Below are positions 25,439 to 37,603 of a stretch of DNA of 64,000 nucleotides, in pieces. The DNA is from Balanoglossus misakiensis. Lineage: Eukaryota > Hemichordata. A program made the translations under genes and the position numbers. The notes beneath the pieces are model-generated. The model worked only from the letters and a program-made list of their open reading frames with translations, was not told the origin of the DNA and ran no database searches. The DNA lies in the NCBI GenBank assembly GCA_040954595.2, contig CM082597.2, positions 2,976,001 through 3,040,000 of the forward strand, read 5' to 3'. The first letter of the stretch is position 1; each line of letters opens with the position of its first letter.

Positions 25439-28318
25439 CGTCGACTTTTCTCACACAGAGTTTCCTATCTCAGACCTCTGCAGCAGTCCTGTTGGCCGAT
25501 GGGTGTCTCAGCGAAGACTGACGCACCAAGGCCGGGCTGATATTGCGGTGAATTAGACTCGGCTCAAATTCACGTGGTGCTCCCAGATGCTGTGTGCGAG
25601 GGAACGTGACTGACAGGGTCACTGACCAATTCCTGAAGTTAATAAATAATTTCGGGATTAATATCTTGGTGACCATGGCGTGGAGGGCTGAGATGTACCC
25701 GTGAATAACTTGGTAACGCAGTATTCATGAATGGAAAATCATGATTCTTAGACAAACTGCTTTAATTTATAATTGGACAAAATGCATTTGTATTCTTCAT
25801 TAACCAAGTTTGAATTAATCTGGTAAAACGCCAATATTCACCACGGACAAGATTACAGGTCGATTCATTAGCGTTTGGCTATTTTTTTCCATTCTTGCTC
25901 TTTGTAGATGTATATCCGAGTCGACAACAGTATACATGCATTGCGTGAGTCCCTTGGTCTCGGAAAGAATATCCAATTTTTAGCTTTAGTGAGAATTGTC
26001 ACTGGTGAAAACGAAGTTTACGACCAAAACTATATGATGGTTAGATTGGCACGCGGCTTATTTGTGTATGAGAAAACATACTTAACGCAGTTAGCTAATA
26101 TTTGGTAAAATTAAATAGGGCTATCGTGGGTGAATTTATGACGGGGCGGTGTGTTTGGATCTGCATTTTCCACTTTGTTTTCATTACTGTTTTCACGGCC
26201 CTTGCACGAGCGGTTGATGCATCAGTAAATTCAGTAATTAATCCTCGCTTTCCTAAATTGAATACTTTGTTCGATCGGCTCATGCGTAACGGAATCCCGA
26301 TGGGCAAACAGGGTCGAGAAGTCGACAGAGGCAACTTTACTACCACCAGAATCGAAAAAACAGGTTTGTGAAAAAATGTACAACACAGCAAAATAATTTT
26401 AGGCCCACGGAAGGTGAGGTGGAGCAATGCAAAACGGTTGTAAAAGGACTGCTCGATAACCATTTTGGCTTAGGTACATTTGTAAGTTGACACTGTTCCA
26501 TTGTCCTCTGTACTACCTCGGTGTGTTTGCTCACATTTCTGTTTACAGTTATTGTATAATTCAGACACCAAACGCTAGTCACACCAAATACACGTGGTAG
26601 CAGCAAGAAGTCAAACAGAACTTGCCTAATCTCTGACATGAATGTGTTTCAAAACCAAACAGGGCGTATTTGGGTTCGAAGTCCATAAAACGCCGTTCGT
26701 CCTCGGCGCTGGCTATTAACCCCGGTACGCGCAGCCTACTCCGTGCTCCACACATTGTTAACGGGAGGGACCCCGCAGAGTCGATCCCTTCATTACTCGC
26801 TCCGCCACACCGGACAACTGTTTATTGTTGCTTCGAGAAAGCGATCTGCTTCACCGAAGAGTCTTATACTAAAATAACGCACACAGGCCAGGACTGCTCG
26901 CAGGCCAATTACTGCCATCGCGGACCACAAAGCAACGTCATGACTATCAGTTGGCCACGCCCGCGTCAATGATAGTTATGTTGTACTTTGCAGCCACACT
27001 ATTCCCTAAAAACAAAGCGATATGTCACGATTTTCCGAGGGGGAATGGATCAATGCCACCATGAAATAAGCACCAGTAGAACCATACCAAGCAATTAAAC
27101 ATTCAGGTGGTAATAATTAGATTTCTCGCACAGGTGTTGTGTGTGATGTTGTTTCATAACCAGCCGTACACCTAACGTATTTCCAACGTGAACGCCAGTG
27201 TAATGTTTGACCTCTGGACCTCGGCGCAAGAAGCAAAAGTTCCACACGGATATGCCGGAATTAGTGGCCGGCGTATCTTGTTCCGGGTCACCTGTGATTG
27301 TGTCACGGTGGCCAGCCTTTGACTTTTCGGCATAATCACACAATGAATAGATAATGCACGATTCTGAGAAACCGATTTGTGAAAATAGCTTAATGTTCCA
27401 GATGGTCATGACACCCCCAAATTTGCTCGGACCTACTTTGCAACATAATAGAGCTGTAGGGAAAATACTAGTACCGATGAGACGAGTGTTTGTGTGGTAA
27501 CGCACCCACCCACGCACCAGCACCAACCCATCCATGCACGCAAATAAAGCATGTGTGTTCGACTGTTTAATAACGAGGCTCGATAAGTTGCGCAATGTAA
27601 CAACTTATAGGTATTGATTATAACACAGTTGTATCTATCTTTGACCAATGTGCATGTTCTGCTATTTCTTTGTTTATTTATTGTGTTTATATTCGGATTT
27701 ATGACAGGTTACCATCCCTCAAACACATATAGGCAGCCTGATTGGTTTTCGGTGACGCACAGATATTTTACATTTTATGGTGAATGTGACCAGAGCAGGC
27801 TCTTACATACCACCGATAATAAAACGACATTATCGAAATGACTGAGAGCAGTCTTGGTAATAATGTGATGCAACAGAGTAAACAACGCATCACTGTGAAC
27901 CGTCCAACATAAAATATGGCTCAAAGACCAACAACAGAGTTACCATCATGAGCAATGCCAGTTTGATTTTCAACCTCTGGTGATAATTATGCAAAGGTTG
28001 CCTAATGTAAGGGCGGCAGAAAGTAAAGGCCGTGAGCGTTCCTGCATTGATGAAATCCTACTCTACTTTGGCTAGCGCCACCACAGCTTACAGTACACGA
28101 TATAGCCTTCCCCAGGCTCGTACTGTCATGGCCGATTGATCACAGCTGTGATTGGGTCGACATTGACGGCTATGCCATCAGTCAAAACTTCAATGAACGG
28201 TGTCTACAGACGATAAGTACCTAATAGACTACCACTGCCACTAATTGACGTCATAGGTGACGTCTTGACCAAGACCCGAGCGTGGAAATTCTCAAAGAGT
28301 CACAAGATCAAGTCTAAG
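25439..28318. promoter_or_regulatory. Head-to-head intergenic region between Ig genes A and B
   Basis: 2.9 kb separates the start codons of A (-) and B (+), so it must hold both promoters and 5' UTRs. A perfect CRE palindrome TGACGTCA lies at 28246-28253, 66 bp before the gene B ATG, with a second half-site (gtgacgtc) just after it. No coding region is supported; the open frame at 26670-26972 has no recognisable domain. Confidence 0.45.
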
Positions 28319-31300
28319 ATGGCAAGGCGAATCCATAACAATCAGCAGAAACACCGACTTTCATCGGGGATGCTCCTATTTTCAGGTACGTTAACTTGAC
28401 ATCGGTTTCTTAGTTCTTTGTGGAATAGCCAATCTTGATTTTTAAGGTTAGTGAACGACATAAATATCGAACGACGCAAAAAGGCGACCTGACTCGTTTC
28501 CCGCTGTGAATTTACAGCTCACTCGGTCTATGATGATTAGACAGCACTTTCACGAAATTGGTGTCCAAACCACAATTTATATATGGTCGTTTACTGTCTC
28601 ACAGTAACAGAGGATTATCTTGTTCCCAAAACCTGAAATATTTTCTTATATCTGTGAAAAACTACAGTTTAAATTATTAACACGAAATTATGTGAAGACT
28701 GTGTTGTTTGAAACAGCATCAACGACAAAAGACGTTATATTTATGAAATGTATACAACATTCCATAGTGACACACGTCATTTTAGTTTCAGGATGGAGTA
28801 TTGTGTTATATCAACTAGTAAATATATCTCTGTGGGACGTGGCAAAACTAAAAGCGACCAAGTGGGAAATAGTATGGTTTTATGAACTTATTATAATCCT
28901 ATGTATATCTTCACATCAGAAAATGACTGAAACTGCTCTACTCACAAAATCAAGACAGAATCTTCCCTAGTGAGACCTACAATTATTTGTGTGTATTTTC
29001 CTGCATTTCTTTTCAGTTACTGTGTCACTTTTGGCCTTGTCGTCTGCCAATGGCGACGGAGACATATTCAGAGAAAGGCCAACTGACACGCTAGTTCTCC
29101 TGGGTGATGACGTGCAATTAAACTGCAGCTTCAACACACCGCTTGCTTCGAGTACATGGGTTAAAGGTCAGAGAAGGGAATCCATTTCCATTGACAGGCA
29201 TGTGAGTGACAGTAATAAATACGATCTTGGAAGAGACTACAATCTCCTTATTCTTAATACGACATTGGAATCGTCGGGTGTCTATTCGTGTGAAGATATG
29301 TCCAATAACCAAACTGCAGCCAGAGCCAATCTCTATGTGATAGGTAAGACGTGAATCCAACAAATATTTTTCGCATACACTATGTATGGATGGATGTGAA
29401 TAATTGTACAAACCAAATCTTATAATCACATTTACTCAAAATTGTGCAGATGAAAATTCTATTTCTTGGCACTTCGATTGGCCCTTTGGTAATGTTTGTT
29501 ATCACGTATTCCCTACGGTGACTCGACAACATAAAAACTCTCCAAAGTGGCCAGCAAACAATTAACGTTGAAAATTGGACAAAGTTGCCGGGTTGATACC
29601 CCTACCACTCAAGTTGTATGCTCTTTCAGCCAGTGGACCAAACTGTTCCGCCGACCCCGGCTACACCGTGGTTGCCGGTGAGAATACGACGTTGATCTGC
29701 AGGCTGGACTTGGATGCCAACTTTCCTGGAGATCTCGTCTGGTTTATGAACGGCCAGGAGGTTTCTCGCGAGACCGGTACATTGAATGCCTGGACGACTA
29801 CGTTTGCCAGAGAGGATGACGGCGCCGCTCTGAACTGTCGGCTGGAACACGACACGCTACCTGAAGACCACTGGGACATTTTGAATTGTGGTGAAGACAT
29901 CGTAATTGATGTACAATGTAAGCCCCCCTTGTTATCGGTGAAAGTGACCACCATGACTGATATGAGTTAACTAGTTGTGAGTGTTGTTTGTATGATGATT
30001 ATTAGAAAGGAGGTAACTCAGGGAAAGGAGGCAGTCGAACTTGAAAACAGACTGTGTTAATTTCTACTTCTTCTTGTCAGATTTCGATGGCATATCTGTT
30101 CACGAGATTAACAACCAGAAAGTGATCGAGGGGCAAACGTATAAGGTCAACTGTACAGCCCCAGCAAACCCACCGGCTGACGTATTTTGGATTTTTGTCG
30201 ATGGTGTCACGGTCCATGGCCCCTATCTCACCATTGAAAACATCAGTAGAAACGACAGACGTTCCCATCATCCAATGTGCAGTGTTCGCAATGAATTCTG
30301 GGATGGCACGGTAAATACTGACCATGTCATCCTAGACATTGACGTCCAATGTAAGTACACATACCATTTAGGTTATTAATTTGCATATATGACCAAAGTA
30401 GCTTCCACAACCACCATCTTTTTAATGCCAGCAGACGAGATATGGTCGCGGCTTGGCTAAAATTATGCACGTATATCAACAACAACAACAATATATGTCG
30501 ACATATTTACAGATGCACCCGAACTACAGCTGCAAACCATCGGCGACACTGGCAACAAATGGGTAACCAACGAAGGCGACTCACTGTCCGTTGAATGCGT
30601 GGCCAGGGCCGCCAACCCTGCCATCGACGCCGTGTTTTGGACAGATAAACAAAATTCCGTCGTCGAACATGGGCGGGTGATTCATTTCGATTCAACGACT
30701 CGACAGCGGATCGGGAACTACACGTGTACGGCGGAGAATACGTTTTGGGATGGAACCAAAGGTGTCGCATCAATTGGCATGGACGTCAATGTTCATTGTA
30801 AGTTCTCTTTGGATAACACATACTAGCATTCCTGAGAAGACTCACATGCTTATTTCAGGCGAAACGTCATACAAGATAGAGAAAATACAAAATTACTTGG
30901 GATGTTGTTATGTTGCTTTTCTCTTTGGTTGAATGTTTGCTCCACAATATTTTTTGTTTCCATAACAACGATGTCAGATTGGGACGGAATAACTATTCAA
31001 GATGTCAGCGGCCGAAGGGTCATAGAAGGTCAGACGTACCGCGCCAACTGCACGGCTTCGTCAAATCCACCAGCTCGGGTATTTTGGATATTTCTAGACG
31101 GCAAGATAACAAACGGTTTCCAATTGGCGGTCGAGAATGTCGACAGGATAAACACGGTATTGAAACAGCCAACATGTATGGCTGTGAACAGGTTTTGGGA
31201 TGGGACAACCAACAACGCATACCACTCTGTAGATATTGACGTCCAGTGTAAGTACAAGTTTCAAGGCGGTATCAAACTTCCATGGAAACAGGCAAACGAA

Positions 31301-31761
31301 CAGACAGCCATCAAGAGGTAGATGACAGAACGACGCGCTAACGGCTGAATAGTACATGTACAAATATAGACAGACAGACAGACAGACAGGCGGACTGACA
31401 GACAGATGGAAATACTACTAATAATACATGTAATTTCAAATTTCAGATTGGGATAGCGTTACTGTTCAAGACAAAAGTGGCCACAAAGTTATCGAAGGAC
31501 AAACCTACCACGCTAACTGCACAGCGTCATCCAACCCTGCAGCAGGCATCTTCTGGGTGTTTCTAAATGGCGTGATAAAGTTCGGCCCAGATGTGGTTGT
31601 GAGAAATGTCACACGCGGTAGTCAAGACGCGCTCCAAATCACTTGTATTGCAGGAAATCAATTCTGGGACGGAACAAGAAACAATGGACACGTCATAATA
31701 AATCTAGATGTCCAATGTGAGTATTCTAGTACGGATGGGATGCTGCTGATGATTATAGCGT

Positions 31762-31832
<71 letters not shown>

Positions 31833-34800
31833 GTTGTCTTCTGTTACAGATCCACCGGAAATTGATATCACACATACCAATGGCTTCGTTGAAGTGGAGG
31901 GGCGATCTTACAGCGCTTATTGCAACGCAGAGGGTAACCCGGCACCCATGGTACATTGGGAGGGGCAGATGGAAGCACAGCACAGCCAGAGTCTGACCAT
32001 TGATCGGGTCAGCAGAAATCACAGCGGTCGCTACACATGTTTTGCCGTCAACAATTTATGGGATGGCTCGCAGGGCACAGACAATACTTCCTTTCAACTA
32101 GACGTTCAGTGTATGTATACAGGATACATAGTTTTATCAAATTGAAGAGCCTATAGCAAGGTAGTCCCTATGACAGTGAATAAACCAATTTCAGAATTAT
32201 ATTCCGACCAGAGCATTCTTGCTTACCTGAATTATTTGTTGTCGTCGAGAAATGACAGCATGTCTTTCTGCGTTGACAGATCCCCCTGATATCAGTTTTC
32301 ACCGAGACTCCGTCGTGTGCAGGGAAGGTGAACGTGTCACCCTGCATTGTTATGTAAATTCCAACCCACCTGCTCAGGCGATAAACTGGACGAGAGACAA
32401 TGTCATCAAATCGTCTGATCCGACGTACACCATTACTGCCGTAAAGAAGACCGATCACGGACCACACACCTGTATTGCTGTGAACACGTTTTACGACAAA
32501 ACGGAGGGCGTCGAGAGGAACAGCATTGATGTCATAGTCCAACGTAGGCATACATACATTTTATGAGTTACTAGTTGTACTTAAGGAACGTTGCCTGCAG
32601 ACTTTTCACCAACGGAAGAAGTTTTACAATGACTGCCTGTACATTGCAAGCTTCAACAATTACTTTATCAGCAATCACAATAGACTACTAGTATTTTTGT
32701 TCTCTATTCCAGGTCTTCCCACAGTCATTATCGAAAGCCCAAAACAGCCGATCATCGAGAACAGACCTATGTCCATAGCGTGCAGAATCGTTGACGGGCT
32801 ACCAAACCCACATCGGATATCACTGATCAAATCCAGCGCTACCAGCACTGAGATAATCGAAACGCAGACAAACGCGTCCGGTTTGGCAGAGTTCAAGTAC
32901 GACACGCCCGCCGCCAGGCGATGGATGAACGGCACCTACTACTGCCAGGCCACCGTGACCTTCTACGACGGCAGCGAGGACAGTGCCACCAGCGGAGAGA
33001 CTGACGTCTTGGTTCTATGTAAGTCACTCGGAAGTTGAGTTCGATAATTGGCCGAAGTTGCCGCGATGCAGTATGGCGAATGTCTGAACACAGACTATTG
33101 GCCGAAGTTGCCGCTGTACAATAAGACGAATGCCTGAATGCAGCGGCATTTCCGATTGGCCGAAGTTGCTGCGGGGCAATATGGCGAATGTCTGAACGCA
33201 GGGGCATTTTCTTTATCGTTTCAGATCCTCCAGAGCTTCTGAATGCATCAGACTCGCCAGTTATGTCCAACCTGGACGGGAGAGCCGTCCTCACATGTGT
33301 CGTCGACGCATACCCCATCGCAGAAGTCGTGTGGACCGACGCCATTGGCAATCTCGTCGAATCGGTTGAAACCTTAGAGGGCACTGTGGTTACCAGTGAG
33401 ATCGTCATTGATGACGTAGACAGGAGTAAACTCGGAACATATCAATGCAGTTTTAGAAATGAAGTCGGCAACACAACTTCGCATGAACGACAGCTGGCAA
33501 AAGTACAAAGTAAGTTGTAAATCGAATGCAAACTGCCACAATTGCAAATGAATTTTCCCTCTAAACAGGGATATCCACGATTAAATCACTTTTAAATTTG
33601 CCTCTCATACATGGGTAAGATATTCAAGTAAATATTCGTCTATTCTGTTCTCTAGATATCTCATTCATACTATTTTACCCCCGACAGATCCTGGCTCGTT
33701 AGAAACTGTCAATTTGGCTGGTGTCGTCATCGGAGTCATTGTAGGAGTCATCGCCCTGGCGTTTGTATTCATGCTGTGCATCGTGTTCCTTCGTAGTCGT
33801 ATTTCGATTGGTGACGAGGGCACAGATGCGTCGTCGTCTATTTCAGGTGAGTTGGACCAATCGGGTGAACGATAATATTAAACAAATCACGTGACTAACG
33901 AACACGAATAAGTAGCAAGGTAGGACAAGAGAGATCTAGAGAAAACAGTTCAGTTGCAACCTGTTGTGGCAAGGAAGCATATTGAAATTGAGACATACAG
34001 ACAGACAGGCAGACAGACAGCCTAAACCACAGCCAATACGGAAAGACACGAGCCATTTAATCGTCCATTTGTGGCGACAGTTTCGAAACCTTAATCATAC
34101 CAAACATACGAGCCAGACCGCGCACCACACCGCTTACTTCTAATCCCTATCTTTTGTGTTGCAGATGATCCGGAACTTATGAACCCACCAGAGTAAGTAT
34201 TAGTGATTTAATAACACACTGTTATCAAATGCTACCTCAAAAAGCCATGGGGAATCTCAAGGCCGAAGCCCCATGGTTTCAGTTTCAGGTTGTGAGATCA
34301 ATGAGACGATATGTGAATTACACAGTCTTTTCTTTACCATGGAAACTAAGAGTTCATACACCTTTATGCCATATTAAAACAATTTAAAAAAATTTATCAC
34401 ATGCGATTTTATGTTACCTTGTTTGCCTGAAATGTGGTAATGGAGTCACATACAATGTCCACTGGGATTATTGCGTGTAAGTTGTCTTTTTGTAGGAATA
34501 TAGTGAGATCAGAAGGATCTGAAAATCCTGACATGATGGAAAGTGATCACGATGAGATGAGAACAGACCCTACCCCCGAAGAATGCGGTGACCCGGACCC
34601 CTACCGAAGTATTCTTGACCCCATAGATGCCGGTAAGAGAAAAAAATGAAAAGGAGGGGGGCAGCAAATATGTATTATCTTGGGTGCCTGCTTATTTGAA
34701 CCAACAACGGTGACTTGCGAATGATGTGAAGATGGTGCTTAGTCCAAAACTATTTTGAACTTTTTTTCTTTGTGTTTCTTTACAGAGGCCATTATGTCAG

Positions 34801-34871
34801 CATTGATGGCACATATTGGTGACGACGACGACATGGACGAAAGTCGATACAATATATGCACAGAAATTTGA
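28319..34871 (+). CDS. Ig receptor gene B: signal peptide, 10 Ig domains, TM helix, acidic tail
   Basis: Exons: 28319-28385, 29017-29343 (completes the signal peptide, then V-like Ig), 29630-29917, 30081-30350, 30513-30797, 30978-31247, 31447-31716, 31850-32110, 32280-32543, 32713-33018, 33225-33509 (Ig), 33688-33846 (TM, VVIGVIVGVIALAFVFMLCI), 34165-34192 (28-nt micro-exon), 34496-34632, 34786-34871 (stop TGA). The joined frame is open, 1100 residues. The leader core (VTVSLLALSSANG) is split by intron 1, which fixes the ATG. Domains 3, 5 and 6 (270 nt, start DWD or DFD) are close copies of each other. Domain order matches gene C closely: identical 288-, 285-, 270-, 264-, 306- and 285-nt exons. 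The tail is strongly acidic (GDDDDMDESRYN) with tyrosines in DPYRSIL and SRYNICTEI, neither a full ITIM. An aataaa lies at 35234. Predicted plasma-membrane recognition receptor, ligand unknown. Confidence 0.92.
31759..31831. repeat. (GAT)n microsatellite in a gene B intron
   Basis: About 23 trinucleotide units lie just 5' of the acceptor of exon 31850-32110. The run sits within 20 bp of the polypyrimidine tract, so its length could affect splicing. Confidence 0.95.
33047..33200. repeat. Short tandem repeat of ~50-58 bp in a gene B intron
   Basis: Three imperfect copies start with ttggccgaagttgc at 33048, 33098 and 33156. Each is followed by a variant of aatatggcgaatgtctgaa. They lie between the penultimate and last Ig exons. 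Confidence 0.8.
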
Positions 34872-37356
34872 TGTGGCTGTCGACGTAACGAGCATGCGCT
34901 CGGTTGGATTTCGAACACTGTCCTCGAGGTCATGACATCACGCCGGGTGTCTTTAGGTCACAATGAACTAAAACCACTTGCTATCATGATCAGTCAGATC
35001 GGATTTCTGAACGTGTACAATTAAATTGAACTGGCTTATGCAAGACTCACCGGTCGATTTTACTGAAATTCTATTTTAATATCTCATATATATTTACCAA
35101 CAAACATTATGTTGCAAAAGCAAACAACAATGGTGGAATAGCAAACATTCTTTTTGAATTATTGTATTTTTCGAACTAAGGAATTATTTCATAAGTCCAT
35201 TTTGGCGAGAAACGGGATAAAATATGTGAAGTGAATAAAATGCATTTACTCGCTTTGCCCGTGTCTAATTGTTTCTCTTTTTAATTATTTAATTTGAAGT
35301 ATGTTGTGCATTTACACCTTCATCAATAACTGGAAATTTTTGACTATTACATCCGTGAATAGACTGTATATTTTATATATAATATTGAAAAATATTATAG
35401 TCTTATATTTACAGTCGCCAGCAGCAAATTTAAGGTGGCCTTTTCCGGCTCACCGGCTCGGAAAGTAAACTTGGTTTCGGATATAGGCTGGGTCACCATA
35501 GGCGGTGGTCGATGCTCTGAAACACGATAGGCTATATGCCACGCAATTCATTTGTGAGTTTAGAGTTTCATTTCGTGGATAGAAAATGCGTTTTTTAAAC
35601 GGACATCCCTCTGAGTGACTGGCATTCTTTCCAGCGTGGAGGCCTTGCGCTGGGGCTGGACGAAGTATATGATTCCGACATCATTGAGATCCCACGGCAA
35701 TTATGGAACAAGCAAAGTTGTCGGCCATTGGCCAAGGATGACGCGGCTTTTGGAATTATGCAAATTGAGAGTGTAGTGCACTTGCATCTTAATTACTATG
35801 GGTGGCATGTCAAAGTGATACCCAATCAACCTCAACTTCAATACATGCATAACAACAACGTTAACACTCTCCACTAGCAGTAACACAAAATGGAGGAACA
35901 GTAGTTTGTTTTTGTTAAACCGCTGATGGCGCTATAGAAACATGTCAGGTTTAACAGATGATGGCGCTATATTAAACTTGTCAGGTCTCTGAAGAAAAAA
36001 CAACATTGTGAAAACCAAAATAGCTCAAATCACCCCTACGTATATAATTTCAAATTAATTTTGTTTACTCAAGGTTACACCCAACGCGGCCTCGCAGCCG
36101 TAGAAAACAAGAATGCAATCCTGAAGAGAATTAATTTTACACAATGAAATACTATATTTGTATATGTGTCATGTTTTGATATGCCGCTGGGCAGATGTAT
36201 TTTGGTAAATTTAGAAGCATGTCATGCAGAAAGTTCATGTTCTCGCTGCGTGTCTCTGTTAAGTTTAATCTCTCGAGTCGGTTTGTGGTCTGATCAAAGT
36301 TGTTTTAACATGGGCGTTGGTCAAACGCATGTAGAAGTGTACAGTCACAAAGAAATACACCGATTTATTACAAAAACAACCAATATCAACAGATCACATA
36401 TATTCTCATATAAAATCCAATATATAGAAAACTACCGCCTACGAAAGTTGTAAAAGCACAAGGTCACCCATTGTTTTGGTTATTTAATTTAAAACCTCTT
36501 TTATGAGACATGCGTGCTGTTCAGCTCACTGAAACATGGTCTATGACCACTTGACAAAAGAAATTATTTTTAAAAATCTACTTAAAGAGATTATAAAAAT
36601 AATTTTCGACAGTGGATGACTTTGACGGGAACAGGCAAATGTCATGCATATTTTATTTCAAACTAATGCAAGCGAAAGATTACTGTTTCATATGAAAGAA
36701 TCCGGAATATTTCCAGCCTGGATCGCCGACATGGATATAAATAAATTATGTGCGCAAATGTTGAATAGGAACGTTTTCAGCTGTAAGAGTCTATCCCTAC
36801 TAGAGACAGAAGCTGTCCTTGACTATAGTTTCTGCCGAAAAATTCATGAAATGTCGAAAAGAGGCTCGGAGAAGTGAAAGTGCAGAAGTTTTTCTGAAGT
36901 TTCCCCCTTCTTCTGAATGATATATGCAAGTAAACGCAAACTCAAACACAAATAAGTTACAGAAATTAATTACATCTCACAAGATGTCAATATATGTCTG
37001 AGAAAAGTAAATCTGAATGGAAATATGCCAAAGGGGGCTAGTGGTGGTATATTGGCCAATTTCAAATTGATTAATTTCCAGAAATAACAACGATTACGCA
37101 TAAAAACGAAGCATGAGCGGCCTCTCTGGACCAATTAATATGCTTTGATTTCTTCTTTACAAGCTTGGGGCATGAACATATATAGAGTGAATGATATCTT
37201 TTTGACTATACCGACGGCGGATATCAGTGAAATTAAAACTTATAAAGGAATTCAACTAATCACACAGTCGACGGCAGTGGTCACGTTACCGATGACAGGC
37301 ACCACTACTAGGATATCAACCTCACGCTAAAATTCCCGTTGACGGATGACAATAAT
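34872..37356. other. Tail-to-tail spacer between Ig genes B and C
   Basis: This begins with the probable gene B 3' UTR and polyadenylation signal (aataaa 35234-35239). The rest is AT-rich DNA with no supported gene. A small direct repeat (gatggcgctata) occurs at about 35925 and 35961. Confidence 0.5.
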
Positions 37357-37603
37357 AGACCATTTTCCGAAATCTACGAGACACTGCGAGATTTCGCGTG
37401 ACTAGGCAATTTGCAAGAGGGGACATTCTCACGACATAGGACAAACAACACGTGGCTAATCGTTGTGGTCAACGGCACAAAAGTTGCAAACTGTTCCTAT
37501 TCTAGTTTCGTACACAGCTTGAGTACATTACTTGGCCGTCAATTCACTGCTATGGCAACTAACCAAGTCTCGTGAGATCTCGCAGTTATCGGAAAACCAT
37601 CCA
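37357..37603. mobile_element. Imperfect inverted-repeat element abutting the gene C stop codon
   Basis: The left end accattttccgaaatctacg, with nearby actgcgagatttc, is mirrored at the right end by gagatctcgcagttatcgga and aaaacc. Arms are about 40 bp and imperfect, spacing about 170 bp. The right end stops within a few bases of the stop codon of the last exon of gene C. It looks like a non-autonomous transposon inserted in, or supplying, the gene C 3' UTR. Confidence 0.5.

Noticed and set aside
26670-26972. 100-codon + strand frame in the A/B intergenic region
   Set aside because: No recognisable domain and no clear splice partners; composition looks non-coding.
31753-32022. Minus-strand open frame with poly-Ser
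   Set aside because: It is a (GAT)n microsatellite plus the antisense of a gene B Ig exon.
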